Below the pieces are notes generated by a model, which was given only the letters and a program-made list of their open reading frames with translations, ran no database searches and was not told the origin of the DNA. Shown here piece after piece: positions 1 to 8,750 of a DNA stretch of 64,000 nucleotides (position 1 is the first letter of the stretch; each line of letters opens with the position of its first letter). The translations under genes were made by a program, and so were the position numbers. The stretch comes from Betaproteobacteria bacterium (lineage in GTDB: Bacteria; Pseudomonadota; Gammaproteobacteria; Burkholderiales; SG8-39). The stretch covers positions 1 through 64,000 of the forward strand of contig JACPYS010000031.1 of assembly GCA_016195915.1 (NCBI GenBank), read 5' to 3'.

Positions 1-703
1 CGAGGAACAACCGGCGAATCTCGGGGTCGGCGGCGAGTGCGCGCGCCGGACTGGAGCGCGAGACCTGGCCCAGCATCATGACGATGCCGTGGTCCGCGGT
101 TTCCAGCGCCGCAAGCGCATTTTGTTCGACCATCAGCACCGCCATGCCTTGCGCGGCGAGCGACTTGATGGTGACGAACAGATCTTCTGCCGCGATTGGC
201 GACAGCCCGACCGACGGCTCGTCGAGCAGCAGCACCTTCGGGCTCATCATCAACGCGATGGCGAGCGCAAGCACCTGGCGTTGGCCGCCTGAGAGGCTGC
301 GCGCCGGGGCGCGCGCCTTTGCGGCCAGGACCGGAAAGCGCTCCAGTTGCGCCGCGACCCGCCGCTTCACTTGCCGCGGCGCGAGATATGCCCCGATCTC
401 CAGGTTCTCCCGCACCGTCATCGAACCGAAAACGTTGCGCTCCTGCGGCACGAAGCCTACGCCCGCGGTCGCGATGCGCACCGGATCGCCGGCCGGCAGC
501 GCCACCGCATCGAGTTCGACCCCGCCGCGGCGCGCCGGAACCAGGCCGGCGAGGATCTTGAGCAGCGTCGATTTGCCCGCGCCATTCGGCCCGACGATCA
601 CGGTCAGTTCGCCGCCCGCGACCGTCAGATCCACGCCGCGGACGATATCCTCGCCATCGCCGTAGCCGCCGACAAGGCCGGTTGCATTCAGGCGAGTCGT
701 CAT
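1..703 (-). CDS. livF: Branched-chain amino-acid type ABC transporter ATPase LivF (partial)
   Basis: Cytoplasmic ATPase of a HAAT-family (LivFGHMJK) importer; the C-terminus runs off the left edge. The first codons read MTTRLNATGLVGGYGDGEDI, followed by a Walker A GPNGAGKST. Further in are a Q-loop region (V/ERNVFGSMTV-like) and a Walker B/D-loop (LLLDEPSVGLSP). The start ATG at 703 lies one base beyond the stop of livG, so the two are co-transcribed. The permeases and binding protein must lie outside the window. The transported substrate cannot be read from the ATPase. Confidence 0.9.
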   Translation of the reverse strand, partial: MTTRLNATGLVGGYGDGEDIVRGVDLTVAGGELTVIVGPNGAGKSTLLKILAGLVPARRGGVELDAVALPAGDPVRIATAGVGFVPQERNVFGSMTVRENLEIGAYLAPRQVKRRVAAQLERFPVLAAKARAPARSLSGGQRQVLALAIALMMSPKVLLLDEPSVGLSPIAAEDLFVTIKSLAAQGMAVLMVEQNALAALETADHGIVMMLGQVSRSSPARALAADPEIRRLFL

Positions 704-704
704 G

Positions 705-1460
705 TCAATGCCGCTTGCCGAGGTAGGCATCCTGAACCCGCACGTCCAATGCGATCGCCTCGAAGCTGCCGCGCGTCAGGAACCTGCCTTCGGCCATCAC
801 GATCACTTCATCGCACAGGGTGCGCACCAAGGGCATGTCGTGCTCGATCAGCAGGATGGTCAAGCCTTCATCGCGGAGCTGTGCCAGGTGTCCGGCGATC
901 TCCTGGCGCAAGCTCGGGTTCACGCCTGCCATCGGTTCATCGAGCAGGATCATGCGCGGCTCCGCAAGCAGCGCGCGCCCGATCTCGAGCAGCTTCTTCT
1001 GGCCGCCCGATATCTGCGTGACCAGATGATCCGCTACGTGCTCGAGTTTCAGCCGCTTTGCCACCCGCCACGCCGTGTCGACGAGTTCGCTTTCGCGGCG
1101 GCGCGCCATTGCTCCTGGCAGCAGCGCCTGCATCAGCCCCTCGCCGGGCTGGCGCCGGCCGTAGAGCAGCAGATGGTCGAATACCGACATGCGCGGGAAT
1201 CCGCGCGCCAGTTGGAACGTTCGCACCATGCCCAGCGCAGCGACTTCGTGCGGCGCCATGCCGGAGAGATCGATGCCGTCGAAGCGCGCGCGTCCGCTGC
1301 TCGGCGGCAGGAGCCCCGAGACGCAGTTGAACAGCGTGGTCTTACCGGCACCGTTGGGACCGATCAGTCCGGTGATGCGCCCGGGCGCGACCGCGAAACT
1401 CGCGCCATCGAGCGCGGTCAAGCCGCCGAACTTCCTGACCAGCCCCTCGACCGCGAGCAT
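705..1460 (-). CDS. livG: Branched-chain amino-acid type ABC transporter ATPase LivG
   Basis: 251-residue ABC ATPase, usual LivG length. Walker A GPNGAGKTT near residue 36, signature ISGGQKK near 150, Walker B RMILLDEP followed by MAGVNP near 175, and the switch His in LLIEHDM. The C-terminal tail with the DAYLG motif is typical of LivG. It pairs with livF directly downstream (one-base gap). The amidohydrolase upstream ends 5 bases before this start, so that enzyme may act on the imported compound; this is inferred from position. Confidence 0.92.
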   Translation of the reverse strand: MLAVEGLVRKFGGLTALDGASFAVAPGRITGLIGPNGAGKTTLFNCVSGLLPPSSGRARFDGIDLSGMAPHEVAALGMVRTFQLARGFPRMSVFDHLLLYGRRQPGEGLMQALLPGAMARRRESELVDTAWRVAKRLKLEHVADHLVTQISGGQKKLLEIGRALLAEPRMILLDEPMAGVNPSLRQEIAGHLAQLRDEGLTILLIEHDMPLVRTLCDEVIVMAEGRFLTRGSFEAIALDVRVQDAYLGKRH

Positions 1461-1465
1461 GCGGC

Positions 1466-2719
1466 TCAGGCGGCCAGCCGATTGACGGCGAAACGGCCGT
1501 TTTGCATGACTGCCGCCAGGTGCTTGCCATCGTTCGCGAGGACGCTGATATCGCGCAACGGATCGCCATCGAGCACCAGCAGGTCGGCCAGCGCGCCGGG
1601 CGCGATCACGCCGAGCCGGCCTTCCATGCGCACCACCTCGGCCGCGACCAGAGTTGCCGACTGGATCGCCGCCAAATTACCCAGTACATCGGCGCGAATC
1701 CGGAACTCCTCGCACTGGAGCCGATGCGATTCGCCCAGCAAATCGGTGCCGAATGCCATCTTGACCCCGGCTGCCTTGAAAATCGCGAGTGAGGCCAGTC
1801 CGCCGCGGCGCGCGGCCTCGATCTTGGCAACCGACTCGGGTGGCAGGCCCAGCTTCGCACCCTCGGTGGCGAGCGCCTCGTAGGTCACCAGCGTCGGCAC
1901 CGCATACGCGCGGTGCTCGGCCATCATGCGCGCGGCCTCGGCATCGACCAGATTGCCGTGCTCGATGCTGCGCACGCCGCACCTGACCGCCCGGCTGATC
2001 GCGCGCGCGGTGTAGGCATGCGCCATGACGTAGGTATCGGCATTGCCGGCCTCCTCGACGATGGCGCGGATCTCGTCTTCGGAATAACCCAGATAGTGAA
2101 TCGGATCGTTGGGGGAGGCGACACCGCCCGAGGCCATGATCTTGATCTGGTTGGCACCCTTTTGAATTTCCTCGCGCACCGCCAGGCGGCAGGCATCGAC
2201 ACCGTCGACCACCCGCGCGAGGGCGCCGACCCTGAAGCTGCAGGCGCAGGGTTCGATGACGTCGCTGCGGGGGCGGAAGTCTCCGTGACCGCCGGTTTGC
2301 GACAGCGCGCGGCCGGAACTGAAAATGCGCGGGCCCTTGATCACGCCGGTCGCGGTGGCCTGTGCGAGGCTCCAGTCTGCGCCGCCTGCGTCCCGGATGG
2401 TGGTGAAGCCGCGCTTGAGCATGCCTTCGAGAATCGGCACCGCGCGCAGGGCCGCGAAGATATTGGGCTGATTGGCGTTCAGCCCGAGGTTGTAGTGCGC
2501 TGCAAGCGCGTGCACGTGGCAGTCGATCAGCCCGGGCATCAGCGTGCGGCCCTTGAGGTCGATCACCTGCACGGGGTTTGCCTTCGAATCGTTCGCCGCG
2601 ATCGGCCGGTCCGAGACTTCGCGGATGGTGGCATCCTCTACGAGGACCTCGAAGCCATCCAGAAGTTCCGGTCGGCTGGGATCGAGGAGCCGGGCGTTGC
2701 GAAACAGGATTTGGGGCAT
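1466..2719 (-). CDS. Amidohydrolase family protein (imidazolonepropionase/prolidase-like)
   Basis: Metal-dependent hydrolase, 417 residues. Seen: MPQILFRNARLLDP start, the metal motif IDCHVHA after GRTLMPG, the presumed carboxylated Lys in IKIMASGG, His ligands in VMAHAYT and SIEHGN, and the Asp ligand in FGTDLLG. The C-terminal strand (GALADLLVLDGDPL) is the usual composite beta-sandwich. The start at 2719 is chosen by family homology because upstream in-frame sequence is antisense to the radical SAM gene; no good ribosome-binding site is visible. It sits 5 bases before livG. The substrate, a cyclic or linear amide, is unknown. Confidence 0.85.
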   Translation of the reverse strand: MPQILFRNARLLDPSRPELLDGFEVLVEDATIREVSDRPIAANDSKANPVQVIDLKGRTLMPGLIDCHVHALAAHYNLGLNANQPNIFAALRAVPILEGMLKRGFTTIRDAGGADWSLAQATATGVIKGPRIFSSGRALSQTGGHGDFRPRSDVIEPCACSFRVGALARVVDGVDACRLAVREEIQKGANQIKIMASGGVASPNDPIHYLGYSEDEIRAIVEEAGNADTYVMAHAYTARAISRAVRCGVRSIEHGNLVDAEAARMMAEHRAYAVPTLVTYEALATEGAKLGLPPESVAKIEAARRGGLASLAIFKAAGVKMAFGTDLLGESHRLQCEEFRIRADVLGNLAAIQSATLVAAEVVRMEGRLGVIAPGALADLLVLDGDPLRDISVLANDGKHLAAVMQNGRFAVNRLAA

Positions 2720-2801
2720 TGGTGGAGGGGCTGAATTGCGTGAGAGTGTGATAATGCCAGATGCAGAGGTGGCGGCCTCGGTTTCGCGCATACTATGAAC
2801 C

Positions 2802-4073
2802 ATGCTTGCACCAACGGCTCGATTGACCGAATTCGACACCCTGCCGTTCTGGCACGAGGCCGACCTGCGCGGCCGGATGGAGTGGTATCGCGCCGTCGCC
2901 GCGAATCGCCTGCCGGCGAAATTCCGTATCTGCGCGAGTCTTCCCGCAGGCGTCGCCTTGGACGCGCCGGAAGACGAACTCTGGCGCGCACTCGATGCCG
3001 GGACAGAACGTTTTCTCGCCTTGAAGGAGCACATCCGCACGGGCGCCCCGCTTCCAGGCGATTGTCCGCGCACGAGCCTGCTCGAGTTGATCGCCGAACT
3101 CGCCCGGCGAATGCTCGCGCACTGCAACTTCTGCCGCTGGAACTGCCGCGTGGACCGCACGCGCGGCGAAAAGCTCGGCGCCTGCAAGCTCGCCGCGGGG
3201 ACGCGCGTGTCGAGCTATTTCCACCATGGCGGTGAGGAGTTGGTCTACCGCGGCACGCACGGCTCTGGCACGATCTTCTTCACCTCGTGCAACATGCGCT
3301 GCGCGTTCTGCCAGAACGGCGACATCTCGACCGACCGGCTGAACGGCGAGGAAGCCACGGCGCGCACGCTCGCGACGATGGCCTGGGTGTTGCGTCTGGA
3401 GGGCTGCCACAACATCAACTGGGTCGGCGGCGATCCGACGATTCACCTGCACAGCATTCTCGAAGCGATTGCGCTGCTGCCCGGATTGGAGCCCTCCAGG
3501 GACGACCTCGATGCCGCGCTTTCGGCCAAGGCCGACCGGTTTGCCGCGTTCGCCCCGGGGCGCGAGCACATGCTGTTCGAAGGCGGCTTCAACGCGCCGA
3601 TGCTCTGGAACTCGAACTTCTTCATGACCGACGAGACGATGAAGCTGCTGCGCCTCACCATGGATGTATGGCTGCCGGACTTCAAGTTCGGGCCGGGGCG
3701 CTGCGCGATCGAGCTTGCGCGCACCGGGTGGTATTGGGACACCTTGACGCGCAATCTCCTGCTGTTGCGTGAGTGGGGGGAGGACTTCACGATCCGCCAT
3801 CTCATCATGCCGGACCACGTCGAGTGCTGCACGGCGCCCGTGCTCGACTGGATCGCTACGCACATGCGCGAGGCACCGGTGAACATCATGGACCAGTACC
3901 ATCCGGACAACTATTGCGCGCCCGGTGATGCGAAGTTCATGGAACGCTACCGGCCGCTCGCGCGCCGGCCGCGGCGCGAGGAGATTCTCGCCGCCTACCG
4001 CCACGCCCGGGAGCGTGGCCTGCGTTTCGAATCGCTTTCCTACGAGCGCAGCAAGACGGGCGTCATGCTCTGA
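2802..4073 (+). CDS. Radical SAM protein, PflX/COG1313-like
   Basis: 423 residues. The SAM-binding cluster motif is CNMRCAFC (CX3CX2C) near residue 166. Before it lies the PflX-type Cys motif HCNFCRWNCRVDR...GEKLGACKL, known from glycyl-radical-activase-like proteins of unknown target. A segment near residues 225-265 (LEPSRDDLDAALSAKADRFA and following) looks longer than in short PflX proteins. Its 3' end overlaps the convergent phosphoribosyltransferase gene by 11 bases. No glycyl-radical enzyme gene lies nearby, so the target is unknown. It is divergent from the amidohydrolase. Confidence 0.82.
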   Translation: MLAPTARLTEFDTLPFWHEADLRGRMEWYRAVAANRLPAKFRICASLPAGVALDAPEDELWRALDAGTERFLALKEHIRTGAPLPGDCPRTSLLELIAELARRMLAHCNFCRWNCRVDRTRGEKLGACKLAAGTRVSSYFHHGGEELVYRGTHGSGTIFFTSCNMRCAFCQNGDISTDRLNGEEATARTLATMAWVLRLEGCHNINWVGGDPTIHLHSILEAIALLPGLEPSRDDLDAALSAKADRFAAFAPGREHMLFEGGFNAPMLWNSNFFMTDETMKLLRLTMDVWLPDFKFGPGRCAIELARTGWYWDTLTRNLLLLREWGEDFTIRHLIMPDHVECCTAPVLDWIATHMREAPVNIMDQYHPDNYCAPGDAKFMERYRPLARRPRREEILAAYRHARERGLRFESLSYERSKTGVML

Positions 4074-4743
4074 CGATCAATCCGGCGAGGATCGCCGCGA
4101 CTTCGTCCTCGCTCAGGTCGTACCAGCGCTCGTAGGCGTCGGCCACGGCAAAGCGCGAGCCGCTGCGCAGGTTAGCGCAATACACCGCGTCAACGATGAC
4201 CGAAATATTTTCAACCGAACGTGCGCTCCCCGTCGGCACCGCGATCACGATCCGGCCTGGGTCCAGCCGACGCAACCCGCTCACCGCGGCGCGCATGGTC
4301 GAGCCGGCGGCGATGCCGTCATCCACCACGATCGCCGTGCGTCCCTCGAGCTCGAACGCGGAACGCCCGCTGCGCAGTCGAGCGAGCCGGCGCTCGACTT
4401 TGGCGCGCGCCACGGCGGCCGCACTCTCGACGTCCGCTTCAGACAATCCAAATCGCCGCACGTCCTGCGGGTCCACCCACACGCTGCCGTCGAACGCGAC
4501 GGCGCCAAAACCGGATTCGGTGGTCCAGGGAAGCAGCATCTTGCTCACCGGCAAGACATCGAGCGCGAGGCCCAGCAGCGCCGCGATCTCTGCGGCCACC
4601 GGTACTCCACCGGCCGGGATCGCGAGTACCACGGCCCCGCTCGCGCGGTAATCCTCGAGCAGCCGGGCAAGCGCGCGGCCGGCAGCGGCGCGATCGCGGA
4701 ACACTGGCGCACGATCCCGCAGTTCCGGGCAATCGCGAATCAT
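4063..4743 (-). CDS. Phosphoribosyltransferase-domain protein
   Basis: 226 residues of the type I PRTase fold. The PRPP-binding loop is IVVDDGIAAGSTMRAA, preceded by a PAGGVPVAAEIA segment and LDVLPVSKM. Such stand-alone PRTases (annotated as putative phosphoribosyltransferase) often lie next to histidine phosphatases or hydrolases. The start ATG overlaps the stop of the sixA-like gene (ATGA), so they are translationally coupled. Base substrate is unknown. The 3' end overlaps the convergent radical SAM gene by 11 bases. Confidence 0.85.
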   Translation of the reverse strand: MIRDCPELRDRAPVFRDRAAAGRALARLLEDYRASGAVVLAIPAGGVPVAAEIAALLGLALDVLPVSKMLLPWTTESGFGAVAFDGSVWVDPQDVRRFGLSEADVESAAAVARAKVERRLARLRSGRSAFELEGRTAIVVDDGIAAGSTMRAAVSGLRRLDPGRIVIAVPTGSARSVENISVIVDAVYCANLRSGSRFAVADAYERWYDLSEDEVAAILAGLIVRA

Positions 4744-5207
4744 TGCGCGAGCAGTTCCGGCCGAAGCATCCAGACGATCACCCACCGTCCCGCAGCGTCG
4801 CGCTCGAGGCAGACGGCGCTCCCCGGTTGGAACGCGACCAGCGGCGGCTCCTCCCGACCCGTCACGAGCAAAGCCACCATGCGGCCGACGAACGGCAGGT
4901 GACCGGCAAGCAGAGAGTCTTCGGTCCACGCGCGGGCGCGTTCCGCGACCGGCGCGACCGGATCGTTCGGGTTGATGCACTCGAGCACCTCGGGCGCAAT
5001 CCGCGGCGCCACGCGTCCGGCCAGGATCTCCGCGGTTTGCCGCGCGCGCGTCTTGCCGCTGTGAACGACGCGCGCGACGCGCACGCTGCGCGCGCCCAGG
5101 AGGCTCGCAAGTCGCTCGACGTCGGATCGTCCCCGCGGCGTCAACTCGCGCTCCGGGCTCACGGATTCCGGCTGCGCTTCTCCGTGCTGCACCAGATAAA
5201 GTCTCAT
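4740..5207 (-). CDS. sixA: Phosphohistidine phosphatase SixA-like
   Basis: 155 residues, typical SixA length. The catalytic RHG box appears as MRLYLVQHGEA: His-Gly kept, Arg replaced by Gln as in other SixA proteins (LVQHGEA in many). A second His lies in the LLAGHLPFVGRM segment. SixA removes phosphate from HPt histidines in phosphorelays. It is coupled by ATGA overlap to the phosphoribosyltransferase gene. Whether it acts on a phosphorelay or a small molecule cannot be told from sequence. Confidence 0.85.
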   Translation of the reverse strand: MRLYLVQHGEAQPESVSPERELTPRGRSDVERLASLLGARSVRVARVVHSGKTRARQTAEILAGRVAPRIAPEVLECINPNDPVAPVAERARAWTEDSLLAGHLPFVGRMVALLVTGREEPPLVAFQPGSAVCLERDAAGRWVIVWMLRPELLAQ

Positions 5208-5219
5208 GGCGCACCTCCG

Positions 5220-5642
5220 TCAGTTTTTCGCCTTCCGGTCTCCTGGTACAGCAAACACCGCACTCGCCCGCGCAATGCGCTCCCCGGCGGCAACGATGTA
5301 ACAGTTCGCAAACACCAACCGGCTACCGACCTTCTGCACGTCCACGTGCGATTCGAGCCAATCGCCCTCGTTCGCGCTGCCCGCATAGTCGATCGTCAGG
5401 CTCGCGGTCACGAGACTCCGGGGTGGATCGTGCATGAAGCCGATCGTGTAGCCGAGCGACGTGTCGGCGAGCGTCGCGAGCACGCCGCCGTGCACGAGGC
5501 CGCGCGTGTTGCAGTGCTTGCGCTCGGCGCGCAAGCCGATCACGCGCTTTGCGCCTTCGCCCTTGGTGTAAAGCGGCCCGATCAGCGCGGTGAACGGGCT
5601 GATGCGAGCGAACGGAGTAAATCCCGGAGGGGACTCTTTCAT
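5220..5642 (-). CDS. PaaI-family hotdog thioesterase
   Basis: 140-residue hotdog-fold acyl-CoA thioesterase. The family motif NTRGLVHGGVLATLADTSLG carries the catalytic region (HGG and the D of ADTSLG), followed by LTIDYAGSANEGDWLES and a closing beta strand. Last gene of the mutase operon: its ATG overlaps the CoA-transferase stop by four bases. A likely role is releasing CoA from the product or a dead-end thioester of the pathway; the substrate is inferred only. Confidence 0.88.
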   Translation of the reverse strand: MKESPPGFTPFARISPFTALIGPLYTKGEGAKRVIGLRAERKHCNTRGLVHGGVLATLADTSLGYTIGFMHDPPRSLVTASLTIDYAGSANEGDWLESHVDVQKVGSRLVFANCYIVAAGERIARASAVFAVPGDRKAKN

Positions 5643-6763
5643 GCTTTCGCCCCAAGGAGTTCCGCGCCGTGCTCGCCGAGCAACGGCGGTGCTGAAAACT
5701 TCGTTTGCTGCCCCGCGATCCGCACCGGGTTGCCGATTCCGCGGAGCGGGCCCGCGTCGGTGTCGATCGTGATCACCATCTCACGCTCCTTCGCGAGCGG
5801 TGAGGCGAGCGCCTGTTCGAGCGTTTCGATCGGTGCGACCACCACGCCGAGCGGCGCAAGGCGCTCCACCCAGGACGCCGTGGTGTCGCCTTGTAGCACC
5901 GGTTCGAGCGCCGCGATGACCGCCTCGCGGTTTTCGCGCCGCGCGTGCATGGTGGCGAAGCGCGCATCGGCGATCCATTCCCTTTTGCCGGCCTCGGTGC
6001 AGAACCGGCGCCAGAAGTCGTCATGCGAGATGAACAGCGTCACCCAGCCGTCCGCGGTCTGGAAGATCTGCGCGGGCACCACGTAGGGGTGAGCGGAGCG
6101 GGGATAGCGCTGTGCCGGCTCGCCTGCATTGAGCCACGCGCCCGCGAGGTAGTTCAGTTGCGAGAGCATCACGTCGAACATGGAAATGTCGCATTGCCCC
6201 CCCTTGCCTTCAGCCAGTTTCGCAGCGAGCGCGAACGCGCCCATGATGCCCGCGGAGTTGTCCACGGCGGAGTAGCCGGTCTTGGTGGGCGGAGCGCCGG
6301 GATCGCCGGTGATCGCCATCACGCCGGTAAGTGCCTGGATCACGTAATCATAGGCCGGGCGCTCCGCGTGGCTGCCCTCGAGGCCGTATCCGGTGAGCGC
6401 GATGCAGGCGATGGCCGGGTTGAACTGCTTGAGCGCATCGTAGGTCAGACCGAGCTTCCTGATCGCCGCGGGGCGCAGATTAGTGATGAGCCCCTGCGAA
6501 CTCGCGACGAGCGCGTGCAGCGAGTTTCGACCATCGGCCGAGGCGAGGTCGAGCACCACGCTTTTCTTGCCGCGGTTGAGGCTCGCGAAATAGGCGTTGT
6601 GCGGGCCGATTGAATGGGGACTGACGCGCCGTGCGATGTCGCCCTCGGGCGGTTCGATCTTGATCACCTCCGCGCCGAGGTCGGCGAGCAGCATGCCGCA
6701 GTACGGCCCTGCGAGCATGTGCGCGACCTCGAGAATTCGGTAGCGTGAGAGCGGGCCGTTCAT
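5639..6763 (-). CDS. Class III CoA-transferase (CaiB/BaiF family)
   Basis: 374 residues. The N-terminus has the family signature LEVAHMLAGPYCGMLLADLGAEVIKIE. The catalytic Asp region is YSAVDNSAGIMGAF, and the central segment with FASLNRGKKSVVLDL is typical. These enzymes move CoA between carboxylic acids and act as catabolic activators. The gene overlaps its neighbours by ATGA at both ends, so it belongs to the B12-mutase operon. It may activate the acid that the mutase rearranges (inference). Confidence 0.9.
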   Translation of the reverse strand: MNGPLSRYRILEVAHMLAGPYCGMLLADLGAEVIKIEPPEGDIARRVSPHSIGPHNAYFASLNRGKKSVVLDLASADGRNSLHALVASSQGLITNLRPAAIRKLGLTYDALKQFNPAIACIALTGYGLEGSHAERPAYDYVIQALTGVMAITGDPGAPPTKTGYSAVDNSAGIMGAFALAAKLAEGKGGQCDISMFDVMLSQLNYLAGAWLNAGEPAQRYPRSAHPYVVPAQIFQTADGWVTLFISHDDFWRRFCTEAGKREWIADARFATMHARRENREAVIAALEPVLQGDTTASWVERLAPLGVVVAPIETLEQALASPLAKEREMVITIDTDAGPLRGIGNPVRIAGQQTKFSAPPLLGEHGAELLGAKA

Positions 6764-7161
6764 CGGATTTTTGCTGCGAGTTCGTCGATCACCGCTGCGA
6801 GCGGCATGTCGCTGGTGAATACGCCTCCGGCGCCCGCATCGAGCAGAAGTGCCCGGTCATCGGGGGGAATGGTGCCGCCGACGAACACGGGGATGTCCTG
6901 CGCGCCAGCCGCCTTCAGGCCCGCTACCACCTCGCGCGTGAGTTCCTTGTGGCTGCCCGACAGGACCGACAGGCCAACGGCGTCCACGTCTTCGTCCACC
7001 GCCACGCGTACGATATACGCGGGCGATTTGCGCAATCCCGTGTAGATCACTTCGGCACCCGCATCGCGCAGCGCGAGCGCGATGACTTTCGCACCGGCGT
7101 CGTGACCGTCGAGCCCCGGTTTCGCGAGCAGGATGCGTTTTCCGAGCAGCGGTGTACTCAC
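6760..7161 (-). CDS. B12-binding small subunit of acyl-CoA mutase
   Basis: 133 residues, the size of stand-alone cobalamin-binding subunits such as IcmB/HcmB. The cobalamin signature DGHDAGAKVIA gives the lower axial His (DxHxxG: D-G-H-D-A-G), followed by VGLSVLSGSH and the GGTIPPDD...GAGGVF segment that closes the nucleotide pocket. It begins 4 bases inside the end of the large subunit gene. Together they form an adenosylcobalamin-dependent mutase split into two chains. Confidence 0.93.
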   Translation of the reverse strand: MSTPLLGKRILLAKPGLDGHDAGAKVIALALRDAGAEVIYTGLRKSPAYIVRVAVDEDVDAVGLSVLSGSHKELTREVVAGLKAAGAQDIPVFVGGTIPPDDRALLLDAGAGGVFTSDMPLAAVIDELAAKIR

Positions 7162-8750
7162 AGATTCACCGGTTCCTGGAACTCACCCCAGAGGGACTTC
7201 AGCCGCGTGACCATTTCGCCCACCGTGACGTAGGCGTGGCAGCAGTCCACGAGCCAGGGCATGAGGTTCTCGGAGTCCCTGGCGGCGGCTTCGGCGAGGC
7301 GATCGAGCGCATTCGCGGCGGCGGCCGCATCGCGCGTCTGCTTCACGGCTGCAAGTTTCTCCAGCACCTTGTCTGCGATCTCGGGGTCGAGCCGGAACAC
7401 CTCGCCGTAGCTGTCGGTCTGGTCCTCGCGCCGGTAGCGGTTCTGCCCGACGACCACGCGATTCCCCGCATCCGTGGCGCGTTTTCTCTCCAGCGCGCGA
7501 CGCGCGATGCGGCCCTGCAGCCAGCCGTTCTCGATCGCCTTGATCACGCCGCCGTAGTCGTCGATCTCCCGCATCACCTGCAGGATCTCTTTCTCCATGC
7601 GGTCGGTGAGCCATTCCACATAGTAGCTGCCGCCCAGGGGATCCACCGTCGCCGCGATGCCGCTTTCGTGCTGCACGATCTGCTGCGTGCGCAATGCGAT
7701 CTCAGCGGAGAACTCGGTGGGGATCTGGAACGCCTCGTCGTAGGCGCAGGTGAAAATCGACTGTGCGCCGCCGAGCACCGCAGCGATGTTCTCGATCGCC
7801 ACGCGTACGATGTTGTTGTAGGGCTGCGCGGAGGTGAGCGACGAGCCGCCGCACACCACGCCGAAACGGAAGTGCAGCGCCTTCTCGTCGGTCACGCCGT
7901 AGCGCTCGCGCAGCAGCTTCGCCCACACGCGCCGCCCGGAGCGGAACTTGCACGCCTCCTCGAACAGGTCCATGTGGACGTAGAAGAAGAACGACAGCCG
8001 GCGCGCGAACTTCGCCACGTCTCCGCCGCGCCGGATCAGTTCGTCCACGTAGGCGAAGCCGTTGGCGAGCGTGTAGGACATCTCCTCGACCGCGGTGCAC
8101 CCCGCATCGCGCACGTGCGCGCCGGCAATGGAGATCGAGTTGAAACGCGGGGTCACCTGGTTGGAGTAGAGGATCGAATCGGCGATCAGCCGCATCGAGG
8201 GAGGTACCGGGAATATCCAGGTGCCGCGCGCCACGTATTCCTTGAGGATGTCGTTCTGGATGGTGCCGGTCAGCTTCGCGCGCGGAATGCCCTGCTTGTC
8301 CGCTGCCGCGAGGTACATCGCGTAGATGATCGCCGCGGTCCCGTTTATGGTGAACGAGGTCGAGATCGAACCGAGGTCGATCCCTTCGAACAGCGTTTCC
8401 ATCTCCGAGAGCGAGAACAGCGACACGCCGACCTTGCCGATCTCGGGCCGCGCCATCGGGTCGTCCGGGTCGTAGCCGCACTGGGTCGGAAGATCGAGCG
8501 CCACCGACAGGCCGGTCTGGCCTTCCTTAAGCAGGAACTTGTAACGCTGGTTGGACTCCTCCGCCGAACCGAAACCGGAGTACTGCCGGATGGTCCAGGG
8601 CCGGCCGCGAAAACCGTCGGCAAAGATGCCGCGCGTGAACGGATAGGCTGCGGGCGGTTCGAGGTCCGCGCGGGCGAGCATGTCGCTGGTGGCTACGACG
8701 GGCACCTCGATGCCCGAAGGGGTGGTGAAATTCGGGGTGCCGGCATTCAT
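7158..8750 (-). CDS. Methylmalonyl-CoA-mutase-like large subunit (split type)
   Basis: 530-residue catalytic chain lacking the B12 domain. By position, Y57 (QYSGF), T163/Q165 (GTIQND), R175 (VARG) and H212 (GAHVRDAG) match Tyr89, Thr195/Gln197, Arg207 and His244 of Propionibacterium methylmalonyl-CoA mutase, with identical spacing. Keeping the Tyr and Arg that bind the free carboxylate argues against isobutyryl-, 2-hydroxyisobutyryl- or pivalyl-CoA mutase. The residue before the His is Ala211 where methylmalonyl-CoA mutase has Tyr243, so the pocket is altered. A related dicarboxylyl-CoA substrate such as ethylmalonyl-CoA is possible. It overlaps iclR and the B12 subunit by four bases each. 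No meaB-type chaperone is nearby. Confidence 0.9.
   Translation of the reverse strand: MNAGTPNFTTPSGIEVPVVATSDMLARADLEPPAAYPFTRGIFADGFRGRPWTIRQYSGFGSAEESNQRYKFLLKEGQTGLSVALDLPTQCGYDPDDPMARPEIGKVGVSLFSLSEMETLFEGIDLGSISTSFTINGTAAIIYAMYLAAADKQGIPRAKLTGTIQNDILKEYVARGTWIFPVPPSMRLIADSILYSNQVTPRFNSISIAGAHVRDAGCTAVEEMSYTLANGFAYVDELIRRGGDVAKFARRLSFFFYVHMDLFEEACKFRSGRRVWAKLLRERYGVTDEKALHFRFGVVCGGSSLTSAQPYNNIVRVAIENIAAVLGGAQSIFTCAYDEAFQIPTEFSAEIALRTQQIVQHESGIAATVDPLGGSYYVEWLTDRMEKEILQVMREIDDYGGVIKAIENGWLQGRIARRALERKRATDAGNRVVVGQNRYRREDQTDSYGEVFRLDPEIADKVLEKLAAVKQTRDAAAAANALDRLAEAAARDSENLMPWLVDCCHAYVTVGEMVTRLKSLWGEFQEPVNL

Noticed and set aside
78-1883. Long plus-strand open frames over the left end (e.g. 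702-1883)
   Set aside because: They are antisense to livF, livG and the amidohydrolase, which carry clear motifs; a high-GC genome gives such shadow frames.
2793-4004. 403-residue minus-strand frame opposite the radical SAM gene
   Set aside because: The plus strand holds the unmistakable CX3CX2C motif and PflX pattern, so the other frame is a shadow.
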